Assembly: GCF_001513955.1 (NCBI RefSeq)
Contig: NZ_KQ948145.1
Location: 586,212 to 650,211, forward strand
Source: Streptomyces pseudovenezuelae
GTDB lineage: Bacteria > Actinomycetota > Actinomycetes > Streptomycetales > Streptomycetaceae
Length of the DNA stretch: 64,000 bases
Reading direction: 5' to 3'
Shown in pieces: positions 41,625 to 50,033 of the stretch. A program made the translations under genes and the position numbers. The notes beneath the pieces are model-generated. The model did no database searches. It worked only from the letters and a program-made list of their open reading frames with translations, and had not been told where the DNA came from. The first letter of the stretch is position 1, and every line of letters begins with the position of its first letter.

Positions 41625-42476
41625 TCAGAACAGCGCGTCGGCCAGGCGGTCGATCTGGTCGGCGTCCGAGGCCCAGCAGTAGAGCATCACCTCGTCGGCG
41701 CCGATGCCGAAGTAGGCGTCGGTGGCCTCGCGGATCTGCGGCGGTGTGGTGAGCAGGCCGGCCTCCATGTACGCGACGTGGCCGCTGAAGGCGTAATAGT
41801 CGCGGAGGTTGCGGCGGGCCTGCTCCACGGTGCTGTCCGGGCCGAGAACGACGTTCGCCTGCGCGACGAGGCGGGGGCGACCGGGGCGGCCGTGTTTCTG
41901 CCAGGCCGTTTCGGCGTCGCGGAACAGGTTGGACATGAAGGTGGGCGGCAGGGCGGCGCCGAGGAAGCCGTCACCGAAGCGGCCTACGCGGTCGAGGGCG
42001 GCGGGGGCGAAGCCGCCGAAGAGGACCTCGGGGCCGCCCGGGGTGGTGGGGGCGGGCCCGATCGGGCCGACGCCCTCTCCGTACGGCTCGCCGGACCAGG
42101 CGCGGCGCAGCAGGGTCAGTTGTTCGTCGAGGCGGCGGCCTCGGCGGTGGACGTCGATGCCGGCGGCCAGGCAGTCGTCCTCACGGCCTCCGACACCGAT
42201 GCCGAGTGTGAAGCGACCGCCGGAGAGGCGGTCGAGGGTCGCGCTCTGCTTGGCGAGCAGGGCGGTGTTGTGGAGGGGCGCGATCAGCACCTCGGTCTGG
42301 ACGCGGATGCGGGAGGTGGCGCCGGCGAGGGCCGCGAGGGTGACGAGGGGCTCGGGGTTGTCGTAGACGAGGCGGTCGAGCAGGCCGAGCGTGCGGAAGG
42401 GGCTCGCGTCGGCGCGCCGGGCCCAGGTGAGCAGCTGGGCGGGGTCGTCGATGGGGAGGCCGAGGCCGATGTTCAT
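41625..42476 (-). CDS. LLM-class (luciferase-like) flavin-dependent oxidoreductase, 283 aa
   Basis: The TIM-barrel LLM domain shows the family marks: PIDDPAQLLTWARRAD, LAALAGATSRIRVQTEVL, IAPLHNTALLAKQSATLDRL and GGRFTLGIGVGGREDD. These enzymes use FMNH2 or F420H2 to oxidise or reduce small organics, and the cofactor and substrate are not evident. The ATG at 42476 has GGAGGA upstream. It lies upstream of glyA on the same strand, but the riboswitch and the 110 bases before it suggest separate transcription. Confidence 0.85.
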   Translation of the reverse strand: MNIGLGLPIDDPAQLLTWARRADASPFRTLGLLDRLVYDNPEPLVTLAALAGATSRIRVQTEVLIAPLHNTALLAKQSATLDRLSGGRFTLGIGVGGREDDCLAAGIDVHRRGRRLDEQLTLLRRAWSGEPYGEGVGPIGPAPTTPGGPEVLFGGFAPAALDRVGRFGDGFLGAALPPTFMSNLFRDAETAWQKHGRPGRPRLVAQANVVLGPDSTVEQARRNLRDYYAFSGHVAYMEAGLLTTPPQIREATDAYFGIGADEVMLYCWASDADQIDRLADALF

Positions 42477-42799
42477 GGGAGAGTCCTCCGGAGGGCATAC
42501 GGGATCCGCCGGTCGGCCGGATCCGGTGCCGCCCCTCCGTGGTACCGCGCGCTGTGCGCGGACCTGCTCCCGTTCTGCGGCGATGGTTCAAGAGAGCGTG
42601 TGCGTCAGAGTGCGCCGACCGTAACGCGGTCGGGCGGAGTGCGACAACGTGTTTTCGACGGGCCTCGGAGGGATGCGGAGGGCCTCGGAGGGCGCGGAGT
42701 CGGGACACGCGCCCGGCACCTCTGCAGACCTCCGCCGACCCGCCTCGGCCGGCCCGTTTCCCCCAACTCGCCTGCGCCGACCGGTCTCCGCGGCCTGGC
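42477..42799. other. 323-base intergenic region
   Basis: This lies between the YgiC-like gene, whose stop is at 42800, and the LLM gene start, both on the minus strand. It should contain the promoter of the LLM gene. A small palindromic run CGCGCGCTGTGCGCG occurs near 42547-42561. I see no gene or RNA with support; the frames open here have poor codon use. Confidence 0.4.
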
Positions 42800-43984
42800 T
42801 CAGAGGATCACGTGGGGCAGGAAGCGCGCGTACTCGTCGGTGATCAGGCCGGACGACTCCCGGATGCCCAGCCCCGCCGGCTCCTCCTCCACGACCCAGG
42901 CGCCGAGGACGACGTGGTTGCCGTCGAAGTCGGGGAGGGGTGCCAGCTCCTGGTAGCAGCACGCCTCCTGGCGGGGCGTCGCGTCGGATCCCGGCTCGTG
43001 GACCGTCACTCCGGCGCCCTCGCGGCCGAGCAGCGGCTTGGCGACCCAGCCGGTGGTGGCGGCCAGGTCACGGGGACCGTCGAGGTAGGCGGGGAGGAGG
43101 TTCGGGTGGTCCGGGTACAGCTCCCAGAGGATCGCGAGGAGGGCCTTGTTGCTGAGGAGCATCTTCCAGGCGGGTTCGATCCACAGCGTGCTGCCGGTGC
43201 CGCCGCCGTTGTCGAGGGTGTCGAGGACGTGGGTGGCGAAGCGGTCGGTGGTGAGCCACTCCCAGGGGTAGAGTTTGAAGCAGCTGCGGATGAAGCGGAG
43301 CTGGTTGTCGACGAAGCGGCCGGACAGGGGGTCCCAGCCGATCTCCTCCATGGAGATCCAGTCGGTGTCCAGGCCGGCCTGTTCGGCGGTCTCCTTGAGG
43401 TAGGCGACCGTCATGAGGTCCTCGCCGAGTTCGTCGGCGGAGGAGTGCGCGAAGTAGAGCGGGCTGCCGGGCGGGAGGAGGGCCGCCTGCTTCTTCCAGG
43501 CGGCGACGAGGCGTTCGTGGAGGGAGTTCCACTGGTCGGCGCCGGGAAAGCGCTCCTCCATCCAGAACCACTGCGGCGAGGCTGCCTCGACGAGGGAGGT
43601 GGGGGTGTCGGCGTTGTACTCCAGCAGCTTGGCCGGGCCGTGGCCGTCGTGGCGGAGGTCGAAACGGCCGTACACGGAGGGGAGTTCGGCGCGCCGGTGC
43701 CAGGACTCGGCGACCGCCTCGGCCACACGCGGGTCGGTGATGCCGAGGTCGGCGAAGCGGTTCGCGGTGACGATGTGGTCGGCGGCCGCCAGGCACATGC
43801 GGTGGAGGTTCTCGACGATCTCCTCCAGCGCCTCCACCTCGGGGAGCGTGAAGGAGTAGTAGGCGCTCTCGTCCCAGTAGGGACGCAGGGAGTCGTCGGG
43901 GTGGCGGGTGAGCGGGTAGACGAGACCCTGGGCCTCGACGGTCTGCTGCCAGCCGGGGCGGGGGGTGATGGTGTGTCGGCGCAT
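42800..43984 (-). CDS. glutathionylspermidine synthase-like ATP-grasp protein (YgiC type), 394 aa
   Basis: The sequence has the C-terminal ATP-grasp fold of glutathionylspermidine synthases. Marks include LLEYNADTPTSLVEAA with the nucleotide/Mg-binding Asn-Asp, DWISMEEIGW, WIEPAWKMLLSNKALLAILW and WVAKPLLGREGAGV. It lacks the amidase domain, as do YgiC-type proteins. Actinomycetes do not make glutathione, so the substrate must be another carboxylate and amine. The adjacent lipoprotein gene mirrors the E. coli ygiB-ygiC pair. The ATG at 43984 lies 12 bases after that gene. Confidence 0.85.
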   Translation of the reverse strand: MRRHTITPRPGWQQTVEAQGLVYPLTRHPDDSLRPYWDESAYYSFTLPEVEALEEIVENLHRMCLAAADHIVTANRFADLGITDPRVAEAVAESWHRRAELPSVYGRFDLRHDGHGPAKLLEYNADTPTSLVEAASPQWFWMEERFPGADQWNSLHERLVAAWKKQAALLPPGSPLYFAHSSADELGEDLMTVAYLKETAEQAGLDTDWISMEEIGWDPLSGRFVDNQLRFIRSCFKLYPWEWLTTDRFATHVLDTLDNGGGTGSTLWIEPAWKMLLSNKALLAILWELYPDHPNLLPAYLDGPRDLAATTGWVAKPLLGREGAGVTVHEPGSDATPRQEACCYQELAPLPDFDGNHVVLGAWVVEEEPAGLGIRESSGLITDEYARFLPHVIL

Positions 43985-43996
43985 ACTGCCGGGCCC

Positions 43997-44383
43997 TCAG
44001 CCGCCGGAGCTTCCCTTGCCGCTGCCCCCGTCACCGCCGCCGTCGCCGCTTCCTCCGCTGCCGAAGCCTCCGCGGTCGACCCCGCTGCCACCGCTGCTGC
44101 CCGATGAACTGCCGGAGTCCTTGCCGGACTTCTTGGTGAAGGAGCCGCCGGAGACCCAGCCGCCCTTCTTCTTGCCGCCGTAGTAGAAGGAGCCGTGGGG
44201 CGAGGTGCCGGACTTGCAGTTCTTGTCGGCGACGACCCGGTAGCCCTTGCCGAGGGTGTAGCTGTCGCGGTCGACGCAGCGCTTGTCGGGGTCGGAGGAG
44301 CAGGCGGTCAGGGCCATGGCGAGCAGTCCCACGCCGCCGAGTGCGACCGTGCCCGAGCGAAGTTGCCGGCGTGCGTCCGCCAT
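43997..44383 (-). CDS. small Gly/Ser-rich lipoprotein, YgiB-like context, 128 aa
   Basis: The signal peptide ends in a lipobox, LTACSS, so Cys28 is the likely lipid-modified residue. The mature protein has two cysteines, in KRCVDRDSYTL and ADKNCKSG, which could pair, then GSFYYGGKKKGGWVSGGSF. The tail is pure Gly/Ser/Asp repeat. It precedes the glutathionylspermidine-synthase-like gene by 12 bases, as ygiB precedes ygiC, and its GSF and RGGFGS motifs recall DUF1190. Its function is unknown; the pairing suggests a substrate or partner of the ATP-grasp enzyme. Confidence 0.72.
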   Translation of the reverse strand: MADARRQLRSGTVALGGVGLLAMALTACSSDPDKRCVDRDSYTLGKGYRVVADKNCKSGTSPHGSFYYGGKKKGGWVSGGSFTKKSGKDSGSSSGSSGGSGVDRGGFGSGGSGDGGGDGGSGKGSSGG

Positions 44384-44507
44384 GTCCGTGTCTCCCCCTT
44401 GGTCAGGCCGTGGGCCTGGTGTGCGCGTGTCCGGCGCACAGCTTAGAGATCGGTAAGACCTTGTCGCGAGGCAGCCCGCCTCTCACCACCTCCCCTAAGG
44501 TCACTTC

Positions 44508-45383
44508 GTGCTCTTTGGAATGGTGTGTGCTCTCGGTGCCTCGGTCTGCTTCGGCACGGCCACCGTGCTGCAGGCGATGGCGGCACGGGCCGCGGACGCG
44601 GGCGGCGGTGACGGCGAGGGGACGGCGTTCGCGGTGACGCTGTTCCTGCGAGCGGTGCGGCAGTGGCGGTATCTGGCGGGGCTGGCCCTGGACGGGGTGG
44701 GGTTCCTGCTGCAGATCGCCGCGTTGCGGTCGGTCCCGATCTACGCGGTCGGCGCGGCGCTCGCGTCGAGTCTCGCGGTGACCGCGGTGGTGTCGGCGCG
44801 GCTGCTGCGGGTCCGGCTGAGCGGGAGCGAGTGGGGCGCGGTCGGGGTGGTGTGCGCGGGGATGGCGCTGTTGGGGATCGCGTCCGGGACGGAGGGCGAC
44901 CGCGGCGGCCCGTCGGCCTTGAAGTACGCCATGCTCGGCGTCTCCCTGGCGGTGCTGGCGCTGGCGCTGCTGGGTGGTCGACTGCCCGATCGCGGGCGGG
45001 CGTTGGCGCTCGGGCTGGGGGCGGGCCTCGGGTTCGGGGTGGTCGAGGTGGCGGTGCGGCTGATCGACTCGCTCGCGCCGTCGGCGCTGGTGGCCAATCC
45101 GGCGACGTATGCGCTCCTCGTCGGCGGTGGCGCGGCCTTTCTGTCGCTGACCTCGGCGTTGCAGCGGGGGTCGGTGACCACGGCGACCGCCGGGATGGTG
45201 ATCGGGGAGACGATCGGGCCCGCGCTGGTCGGAGTGGTGTGGCTCGGGGACCGTACCCGGGAGGGGCTGACGTGGGTGGCGGTGCTGGGCTTCGCAGTGG
45301 CCGTCGCGGGGGCGTTGGCGCTGGCCAGGTTCGGGGAGGCTCCGGCCCATTCCGCCCCGCAATCCCCGTCCCCAATTCCGTGA
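44508..45383 (+). CDS. DMT/EamA-type multi-helix permease, 291 aa
   Basis: Nine to ten membrane helices are visible in two related halves. Marks include LFGMVCALGASVCFGTATVL at the N-terminus and ATAGMVIGETIGPALVGVVW in the second half. EamA-type permeases export metabolites, amino acids or unknown compounds. The GTG at 44508 has a weak ribosome site. It is divergent from the lipoprotein gene and lies 142 bases upstream of the p-aminobenzoate cluster on the same strand, so it could export that product, but it has its own promoter region. Confidence 0.8.
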   Translation: MLFGMVCALGASVCFGTATVLQAMAARAADAGGGDGEGTAFAVTLFLRAVRQWRYLAGLALDGVGFLLQIAALRSVPIYAVGAALASSLAVTAVVSARLLRVRLSGSEWGAVGVVCAGMALLGIASGTEGDRGGPSALKYAMLGVSLAVLALALLGGRLPDRGRALALGLGAGLGFGVVEVAVRLIDSLAPSALVANPATYALLVGGGAAFLSLTSALQRGSVTTATAGMVIGETIGPALVGVVWLGDRTREGLTWVAVLGFAVAVAGALALARFGEAPAHSAPQSPSPIP

Positions 45384-45481
45384 GGTGTGTTCGGGTTGCT
45401 TCCGGTAGCGCTCGACAGAGTGAGCCATGCCGACCGAAAGCCCGATAAAGGTCACGATCCGGACAGCCGAAAAAAGCTTCG

Positions 45482-45520
45482 TTGAATATTTGAACGTACT
45501 GTGAAGGCATTGCGTATACA
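45482..45520 (+). promoter_or_regulatory. candidate promoter of the p-aminobenzoate cluster
   Basis: An unusually A+T-rich stretch before the first cluster gene contains a direct repeat TTGAATATTTGAAC (45482-45495). It also holds TATACA at 45515-45520, 19 bases after TTGAAC. Read as -35 TTGAAC and -10 TATACA, it would start transcription almost at the GTG at 45526. The repeated TTGAAY could alternatively be a regulator half-site. Both readings are inferences. Confidence 0.4.
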
Positions 45521-45525
45521 ACGGC

Positions 45526-46104
45526 GTGAGCAGTAATCCCGTCACCATCACCGTGGCCTATCACGTGGTGCCGGGCCGTGCGGCCGACTTCCACTCCTGG
45601 GGGTGGGCCATGCTGGCCGCGAGTTCGCAGCAGCCGGGCTTCATGGGGGGTGGCGTCCTTGTCGACCGAGAGGCGGAGTGGCATGTGGTCTATCGCTTCG
45701 CCAGCGAGGGGACGGCCCGGGCCTGGGAGGATTCGGCCGCCCGGACCCAATGGGAGAACCGGGCCGTGGGCTTCGCCCGGCAGGCGGAGCGCAGGAGCGT
45801 GCGCGGCTCCAAGACATGGTTCGAATCCCAGACCACCACACCGAAACCGCCCGCCCCGCCGGCGAAATGGAAACTGTGGTTCGTGAACATGAGCGCGGTT
45901 TTTCCGCCGGTGCTCCTGTTCAATCTGATCGTTCTTCCATATCTCGGCGGACTCAATCCGCTCGTCCGCACGCTGCTGTTATGCCTGTGTGTGACGGCTC
46001 TCGTCACCTGGATTCTCATGCCCCGGCTTCAGCGTTTCTTCAGGAAATGGCTGTATCCGCCGCTCCAGGCCCTTCGCGGACGGCACAAAAGACGGACCGC
46101 ATAG
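45526..46104 (+). CDS. ABM-domain monooxygenase-like membrane protein, 192 aa
   Basis: Residues 5-100 form an antibiotic-biosynthesis-monooxygenase (ABM) ferredoxin-like domain: VTITVAYHVVPGRAADFHSW, GFMGGGVLVDREAEWHVVYR. Two membrane helices then follow (about 117-140 and 146-168), ending in a basic tail. ABM domains act on aromatic or polyketide substrates or bind them; fusion to a membrane anchor is less usual. The GTG at 45526 lies close to the predicted transcription start. It is the first gene of the p-aminobenzoate operon, 29 bases before the PabAB gene. Confidence 0.78.
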   Translation: MSSNPVTITVAYHVVPGRAADFHSWGWAMLAASSQQPGFMGGGVLVDREAEWHVVYRFASEGTARAWEDSAARTQWENRAVGFARQAERRSVRGSKTWFESQTTTPKPPAPPAKWKLWFVNMSAVFPPVLLFNLIVLPYLGGLNPLVRTLLLCLCVTALVTWILMPRLQRFFRKWLYPPLQALRGRHKRRTA

Positions 46105-46133
46105 GTCCGGAACGAACCGAGGGAGGTGGGCGG

Positions 46134-48413
46134 GTGAAGACCCTGCTCATCGACAATTACGACTCGTACACGTACAACCTGTTCCAGCTGATCGCCGAGG
46201 TCAACGGCGAGGAACCGGTCGTCGTCCTCAATGACGCGGTCGGCGGCCTTCCCGATCTCGGGGAATACCTGGGGCAGTTCGACAATGTGGTCATCTCACC
46301 CGGGCCGGGGCACCCGGCGAAGCCGCGCGACTTCGGACTGAGCGCCGCCGTGCTCGCCGAGTCGTCGATCCCCGTACTGGGTGTCTGTCTGGGACACCAG
46401 GGCATCGCGCTCGGGGAGGGCGGCCGGGTGGAGCCCGCTCCCGAGCCGAGGCACGGCCATCTGTCGACGGTCCGGCACGACGGACGGGACCTGTTCCGTG
46501 GGCTGCCGCAGGACTTCACCGCGGTCCGCTACCACTCGCTGACCGTTTCCGAGCCTCTCCCGCAGACGCTGGAGGCCACCGCCCGGGCCGAGGACGGGGT
46601 GCTGATGGGGCTCAGACACCGCAGCCGGCCGTTGTGGGGCGTGCAGTTCCATCCGGAGTCCGTGCTCACCGACTACGGCCACCGCATGCTCGTGAACTTC
46701 CGCAACCTCACGGCGCAACGGGCCCGCAGGCCGCGGACGAAGAACACCGCCGTGCCGCCGCCCGAGGCGGTGATCCCCCGGCCCGCGGGTGTCGTCCCGC
46801 GCCCCCGCCGGGCGGCTGCCCCCGCCTACCGGCTGCACACCCGGCGCATCGCCGGCGCGGTCGACACGGAGGCCGCCTTCACCCGAATGTACGCGGCGTC
46901 GCGGCGGGCGTTCTGGCTGGACGGCGCGCTGGTCGAGGAGGGGCGTTCACGGTTCTCGTTCTTCGGTGACGACAGCGGTCCGCTGGCGGAGTTCGTCCGG
47001 TACGACGTCGACAGCGGCCGGTGCGAGATCGAGCGGGCCGGGCGACCGACGCGGAAGGTCGCGGCGAGCGTCTTCGACTATCTCGGACGGCAGTTGACGA
47101 GCCGCCGGGTGGACGGCTTCGGGCTGCCCTTCGACTTCACCGGCGGCTATGTCGGCTACTTCGGCTACGAGATGAAGGCCGACTGCGGATCGCCGAACCG
47201 GCACACCTCGAACGTCCCGGACGCCTGCTGGCTGTTCGCCGACCGGCTGATCGCGGTGGACCATCTGAAGAGGTTCACCTACGCCGTGTGTCTGGCCGAG
47301 GACACCCCGCAGGCCGCGCGGGAGGCCGAGGACTGGCTGGAGAGCGCGCTGGCCCAGCTGACCTTCGTCGCCACCGAGCCGGACCGGGCGACGGAACCGG
47401 CACTGCCGGCACCCCACATCTCCACCTCGCCCACCGCGCCCAGCACGCTCGCCATGCCCACCACGACCACCACGCGGACCGTTCCCGACCTCAACGCCGC
47501 CGAGCCGTGGCTGGTGCGGGACCGGGCGAGCTATCTCGCCGACATCGACTCCTGCGACCGTGAGCTGCGGGCGGGCACCAGCTACGAGGTCTGTCTGACG
47601 AATGCGGCCCGGTTACCCGCTCCGCCGGACCCTTACGAGTTCTACCGGGAGCTGCGCCGGGTCAACCCGGCCCCCTACGCGGCGTTCCTGAGGTTCGGGG
47701 AGGTCGACGTGGCCGGTTCCTCGCCCGAGCGGTTTCTGCGCATCACCCGGGACGGGATCGCCGAGGCCCGGCCCATCAAGGGCACCGCACCGCGCGGGGC
47801 AGGCCCCGAGGAGGACGCCCGGCTGCGGGACGCGCTGGCGGCGGACGCCAAGACGCGCGCCGAGAACCTGATGATCGTGGACCTGCTCCGCAACGACCTG
47901 GGCAGCGTGTGCCGGACCGGGTCGGTGCGGGTGACCCGGCTGATGGCCACGGAGACGTACGCGACCGTGCACCAGCTCGTGTCCACCGTGGAGGGGCGGC
48001 TGCGGGAGGGCGTGGACGCGGTGAAGTGCGTGCGGGCCTGTTTTCCCGGCGGCTCGATGACGGGGGCTCCGAAGCTGCGCACGATGGAGATCATCGACTC
48101 CCTGGAGACCGAGGCCCGCGGGGTCTACTCCGGTGCTCTCGGCTATCTGGGATGCGGCGGGGGCGCGGATCTCAACATCGTGATCCGCACGGCGGTGTTC
48201 GCCGACGGCCTGATGCAGCTGGGTGCCGGGGGCGCGATCGTCCTCGACTCCGATCCGGTCGCCGAGTACGACGAGATGCTCCTGAAGACGGCGGCTCCGA
48301 TGAGGGCCCTGCAGCTGCACACCGCGCGGCGCACGGCGGAGCAGCGACGCCACTCGGCGGTCCGCGCCGATGTCCACGCGGGACACACGGCCACCGAGGA
48401 GCCGGTCCGATGA
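46134..48413 (+). CDS. pabAB: fused PabA-PabB aminodeoxychorismate synthase, 759 aa
   Basis: The enzyme converts chorismate and glutamine to 4-amino-4-deoxychorismate, precursor of p-aminobenzoate. The N-terminal amidotransferase (about 1-190) has the triad C85 in GVCLGHQG, H173 and E175 in FHPES. The C-terminal chorismate-binding domain (about 235-750) has ARPIKGTAPRG at 545-555; K549 in PIKGT is the PabB-type nucleophile, where anthranilate synthase has Ala. The PabA-PabB order is that of secondary-metabolite ADC synthases rather than phenazine PhzE. The linker at 190-235 is Pro/Arg-rich. The GTG at 46134 has GGGAGG upstream, and the stop overlaps the ligase start. Confidence 0.93.
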   Translation: MKTLLIDNYDSYTYNLFQLIAEVNGEEPVVVLNDAVGGLPDLGEYLGQFDNVVISPGPGHPAKPRDFGLSAAVLAESSIPVLGVCLGHQGIALGEGGRVEPAPEPRHGHLSTVRHDGRDLFRGLPQDFTAVRYHSLTVSEPLPQTLEATARAEDGVLMGLRHRSRPLWGVQFHPESVLTDYGHRMLVNFRNLTAQRARRPRTKNTAVPPPEAVIPRPAGVVPRPRRAAAPAYRLHTRRIAGAVDTEAAFTRMYAASRRAFWLDGALVEEGRSRFSFFGDDSGPLAEFVRYDVDSGRCEIERAGRPTRKVAASVFDYLGRQLTSRRVDGFGLPFDFTGGYVGYFGYEMKADCGSPNRHTSNVPDACWLFADRLIAVDHLKRFTYAVCLAEDTPQAAREAEDWLESALAQLTFVATEPDRATEPALPAPHISTSPTAPSTLAMPTTTTTRTVPDLNAAEPWLVRDRASYLADIDSCDRELRAGTSYEVCLTNAARLPAPPDPYEFYRELRRVNPAPYAAFLRFGEVDVAGSSPERFLRITRDGIAEARPIKGTAPRGAGPEEDARLRDALAADAKTRAENLMIVDLLRNDLGSVCRTGSVRVTRLMATETYATVHQLVSTVEGRLREGVDAVKCVRACFPGGSMTGAPKLRTMEIIDSLETEARGVYSGALGYLGCGGGADLNIVIRTAVFADGLMQLGAGGAIVLDSDPVAEYDEMLLKTAAPMRALQLHTARRTAEQRRHSAVRADVHAGHTATEEPVR

Positions 48414-49936
48414 CCACTGCGCAGCCCGTGCTGTTCCCGGCCGGTTCCGGCGCCCCCGGCAATCTCGCCGTCCAGCTCGCCGATCTCGCCGAGCGGCGCG
48501 GCTGGACGGATCGGCCCGCCTTCCACCAGGGCCACCGGGCCTGGACCCACGGCGAGGTGCACGCGCTCGCGGCCCGGGCGGCCACCGTGCTCGCCGCTCA
48601 CGGCACCGGCCCGGGTGACCGGGTGGTGCTGGCGTTGCCGGACGGGATCGCCTGGGTGGCGGCCTTCCTCGCGGTCGCGCGTCTCGGGGCGGTAGCCGTC
48701 CTCGTCAATCCCGAACTCCCCGCGACCGACCACGCGTTCATGGCCGGGGACGCCGATGCCGCGCTGGGTGTGACGGGGCCGGGCCTGGAGGACCGGTTCG
48801 CCGAGCGGCCGCGGCTCGGTGCCGACCAGTTGCTCGCGCTCGCCGCCTGCGCCGGGCCGGCGCCCGCCCACCCGGTCGACGCGCACACACCGCTGTACGT
48901 GCAGTACACGTCGGGCACCACGGGCCGTCCCAAGGGGGTCGTGCACACGCACGGCGACCCGAAGGCGTACCACGACCTGATCGGGCGGCGGCTGCTGCGG
49001 GTCACCGCGGACGACGTGACCCTGTCGGTGTCGAAGCTGTACTTCGCCTACGGCTTCGGGAACGCGTTCGTCTTCCCGCTGTTCTCCGGTTCCTCCGCCG
49101 TCCTGGTGGACCGGCGCCCGACCCCGGCCGCCGTCGACGAACTCGTCGTGCGGTACCGGGTGACGCTGCTCTACTCGGTGCCCTCGGCGTACGCGGCGCT
49201 GGTGGCCGACCGGGGCAGCGGGCACGAGGCGTGCTTCGCCTCGGTGCGGGCCGCGGTGTCGGCCGGTGAGGGGCTGCCGGAGGAGCTCGGCAGGCGGGTC
49301 ACGCAGGTGCTCGGCGCGCCGGTGCTGGAGCAGATCGGCTCCACCGAGGCCGGTCACGCCTTCTGCGCCAACAGCTTCGACCACAACCACCCGGGCACCG
49401 TCGGCCGCCCCGTGCCCGGTTTCGAGGTGGAACTGCGCGACCCCGCGGGCCACCTCGTCCCGGACGGGGTGGAGGGCGAGCTGTGGGTACGCGGCCCGAC
49501 GGTGACCCCCGGCTATCTCGACCTGCCCGAGGAGACCGGGCGCACCCTGGTCGGCGGCTGGCTGGCCACCCACGACCGGGCGGTCCGCGAGCCGGACGGC
49601 AGTTACCGGCACCTGGGCCGCGCCGACGACATGGAGATGGTCGGCGGCATCACCGTCTCCCCGCTGGAGGTGGAGGCCGTACTGCGCGCCCACCCGGCGG
49701 TGCGGGAGGTCGCGGTCGTGACCGTCGTCGACGGGAGCGGGGCAGGCCGGCTGCGGGCGTTCGTCGTCCCCGCCGCCCTGATGCCCGACGGGAGCCTCCA
49801 GGAGGACCTCCTGCGGCTGGCCCGCGAGGAGTTGGCCGCCTTCAAGGTGCCCAGAAGCGTGAGCCTCGTCCCCTCGCTCCCCCGCACCCCGACCGGCAAG
49901 CTCCGCCGGCACCTGGTCCGCCGGGGCGCCTGGTGA
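48410..49936 (+). CDS. benzoate-CoA ligase-like AMP-forming enzyme, 508 aa
   Basis: The ANL-superfamily motifs are complete: YTSGTTGRPKG near residue 167, QIGSTEAGH, GYLDLPEETG, GRADDMEMVGG and the catalytic Lys497 in TPTGKLRRH. The sequence as a whole follows the benzoate-CoA ligase group (YVQYTSGTTG, LYFAYGFGNAFVFPL). The cognate acid is probably p-aminobenzoate, made by the neighbouring genes, and the product would be the CoA thioester or an acyl adenylate. The ATG overlaps the pabAB stop (ATGA). No carrier protein gene is present in the operon. Confidence 0.88.
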   Translation: MTTAQPVLFPAGSGAPGNLAVQLADLAERRGWTDRPAFHQGHRAWTHGEVHALAARAATVLAAHGTGPGDRVVLALPDGIAWVAAFLAVARLGAVAVLVNPELPATDHAFMAGDADAALGVTGPGLEDRFAERPRLGADQLLALAACAGPAPAHPVDAHTPLYVQYTSGTTGRPKGVVHTHGDPKAYHDLIGRRLLRVTADDVTLSVSKLYFAYGFGNAFVFPLFSGSSAVLVDRRPTPAAVDELVVRYRVTLLYSVPSAYAALVADRGSGHEACFASVRAAVSAGEGLPEELGRRVTQVLGAPVLEQIGSTEAGHAFCANSFDHNHPGTVGRPVPGFEVELRDPAGHLVPDGVEGELWVRGPTVTPGYLDLPEETGRTLVGGWLATHDRAVREPDGSYRHLGRADDMEMVGGITVSPLEVEAVLRAHPAVREVAVVTVVDGSGAGRLRAFVVPAALMPDGSLQEDLLRLAREELAAFKVPRSVSLVPSLPRTPTGKLRRHLVRRGAW

Positions 49937-50033
49937 CCACGGCGGGAACACCGCACCGGCAGCGCGCCGCACCACCCCGGCGCCGAGGCACCGGCCCCCT
50001 CACAGCAGAGGTACCGCAGAGAGGAACGGCCCC

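Noticed and set aside
46134..48413. Anthranilate or ADIC synthase (phenazine-type) reading of the fused gene
   Set aside because: Lysine in PIKGT and the amidotransferase-first order fit ADC synthase; no phenazine genes are present.
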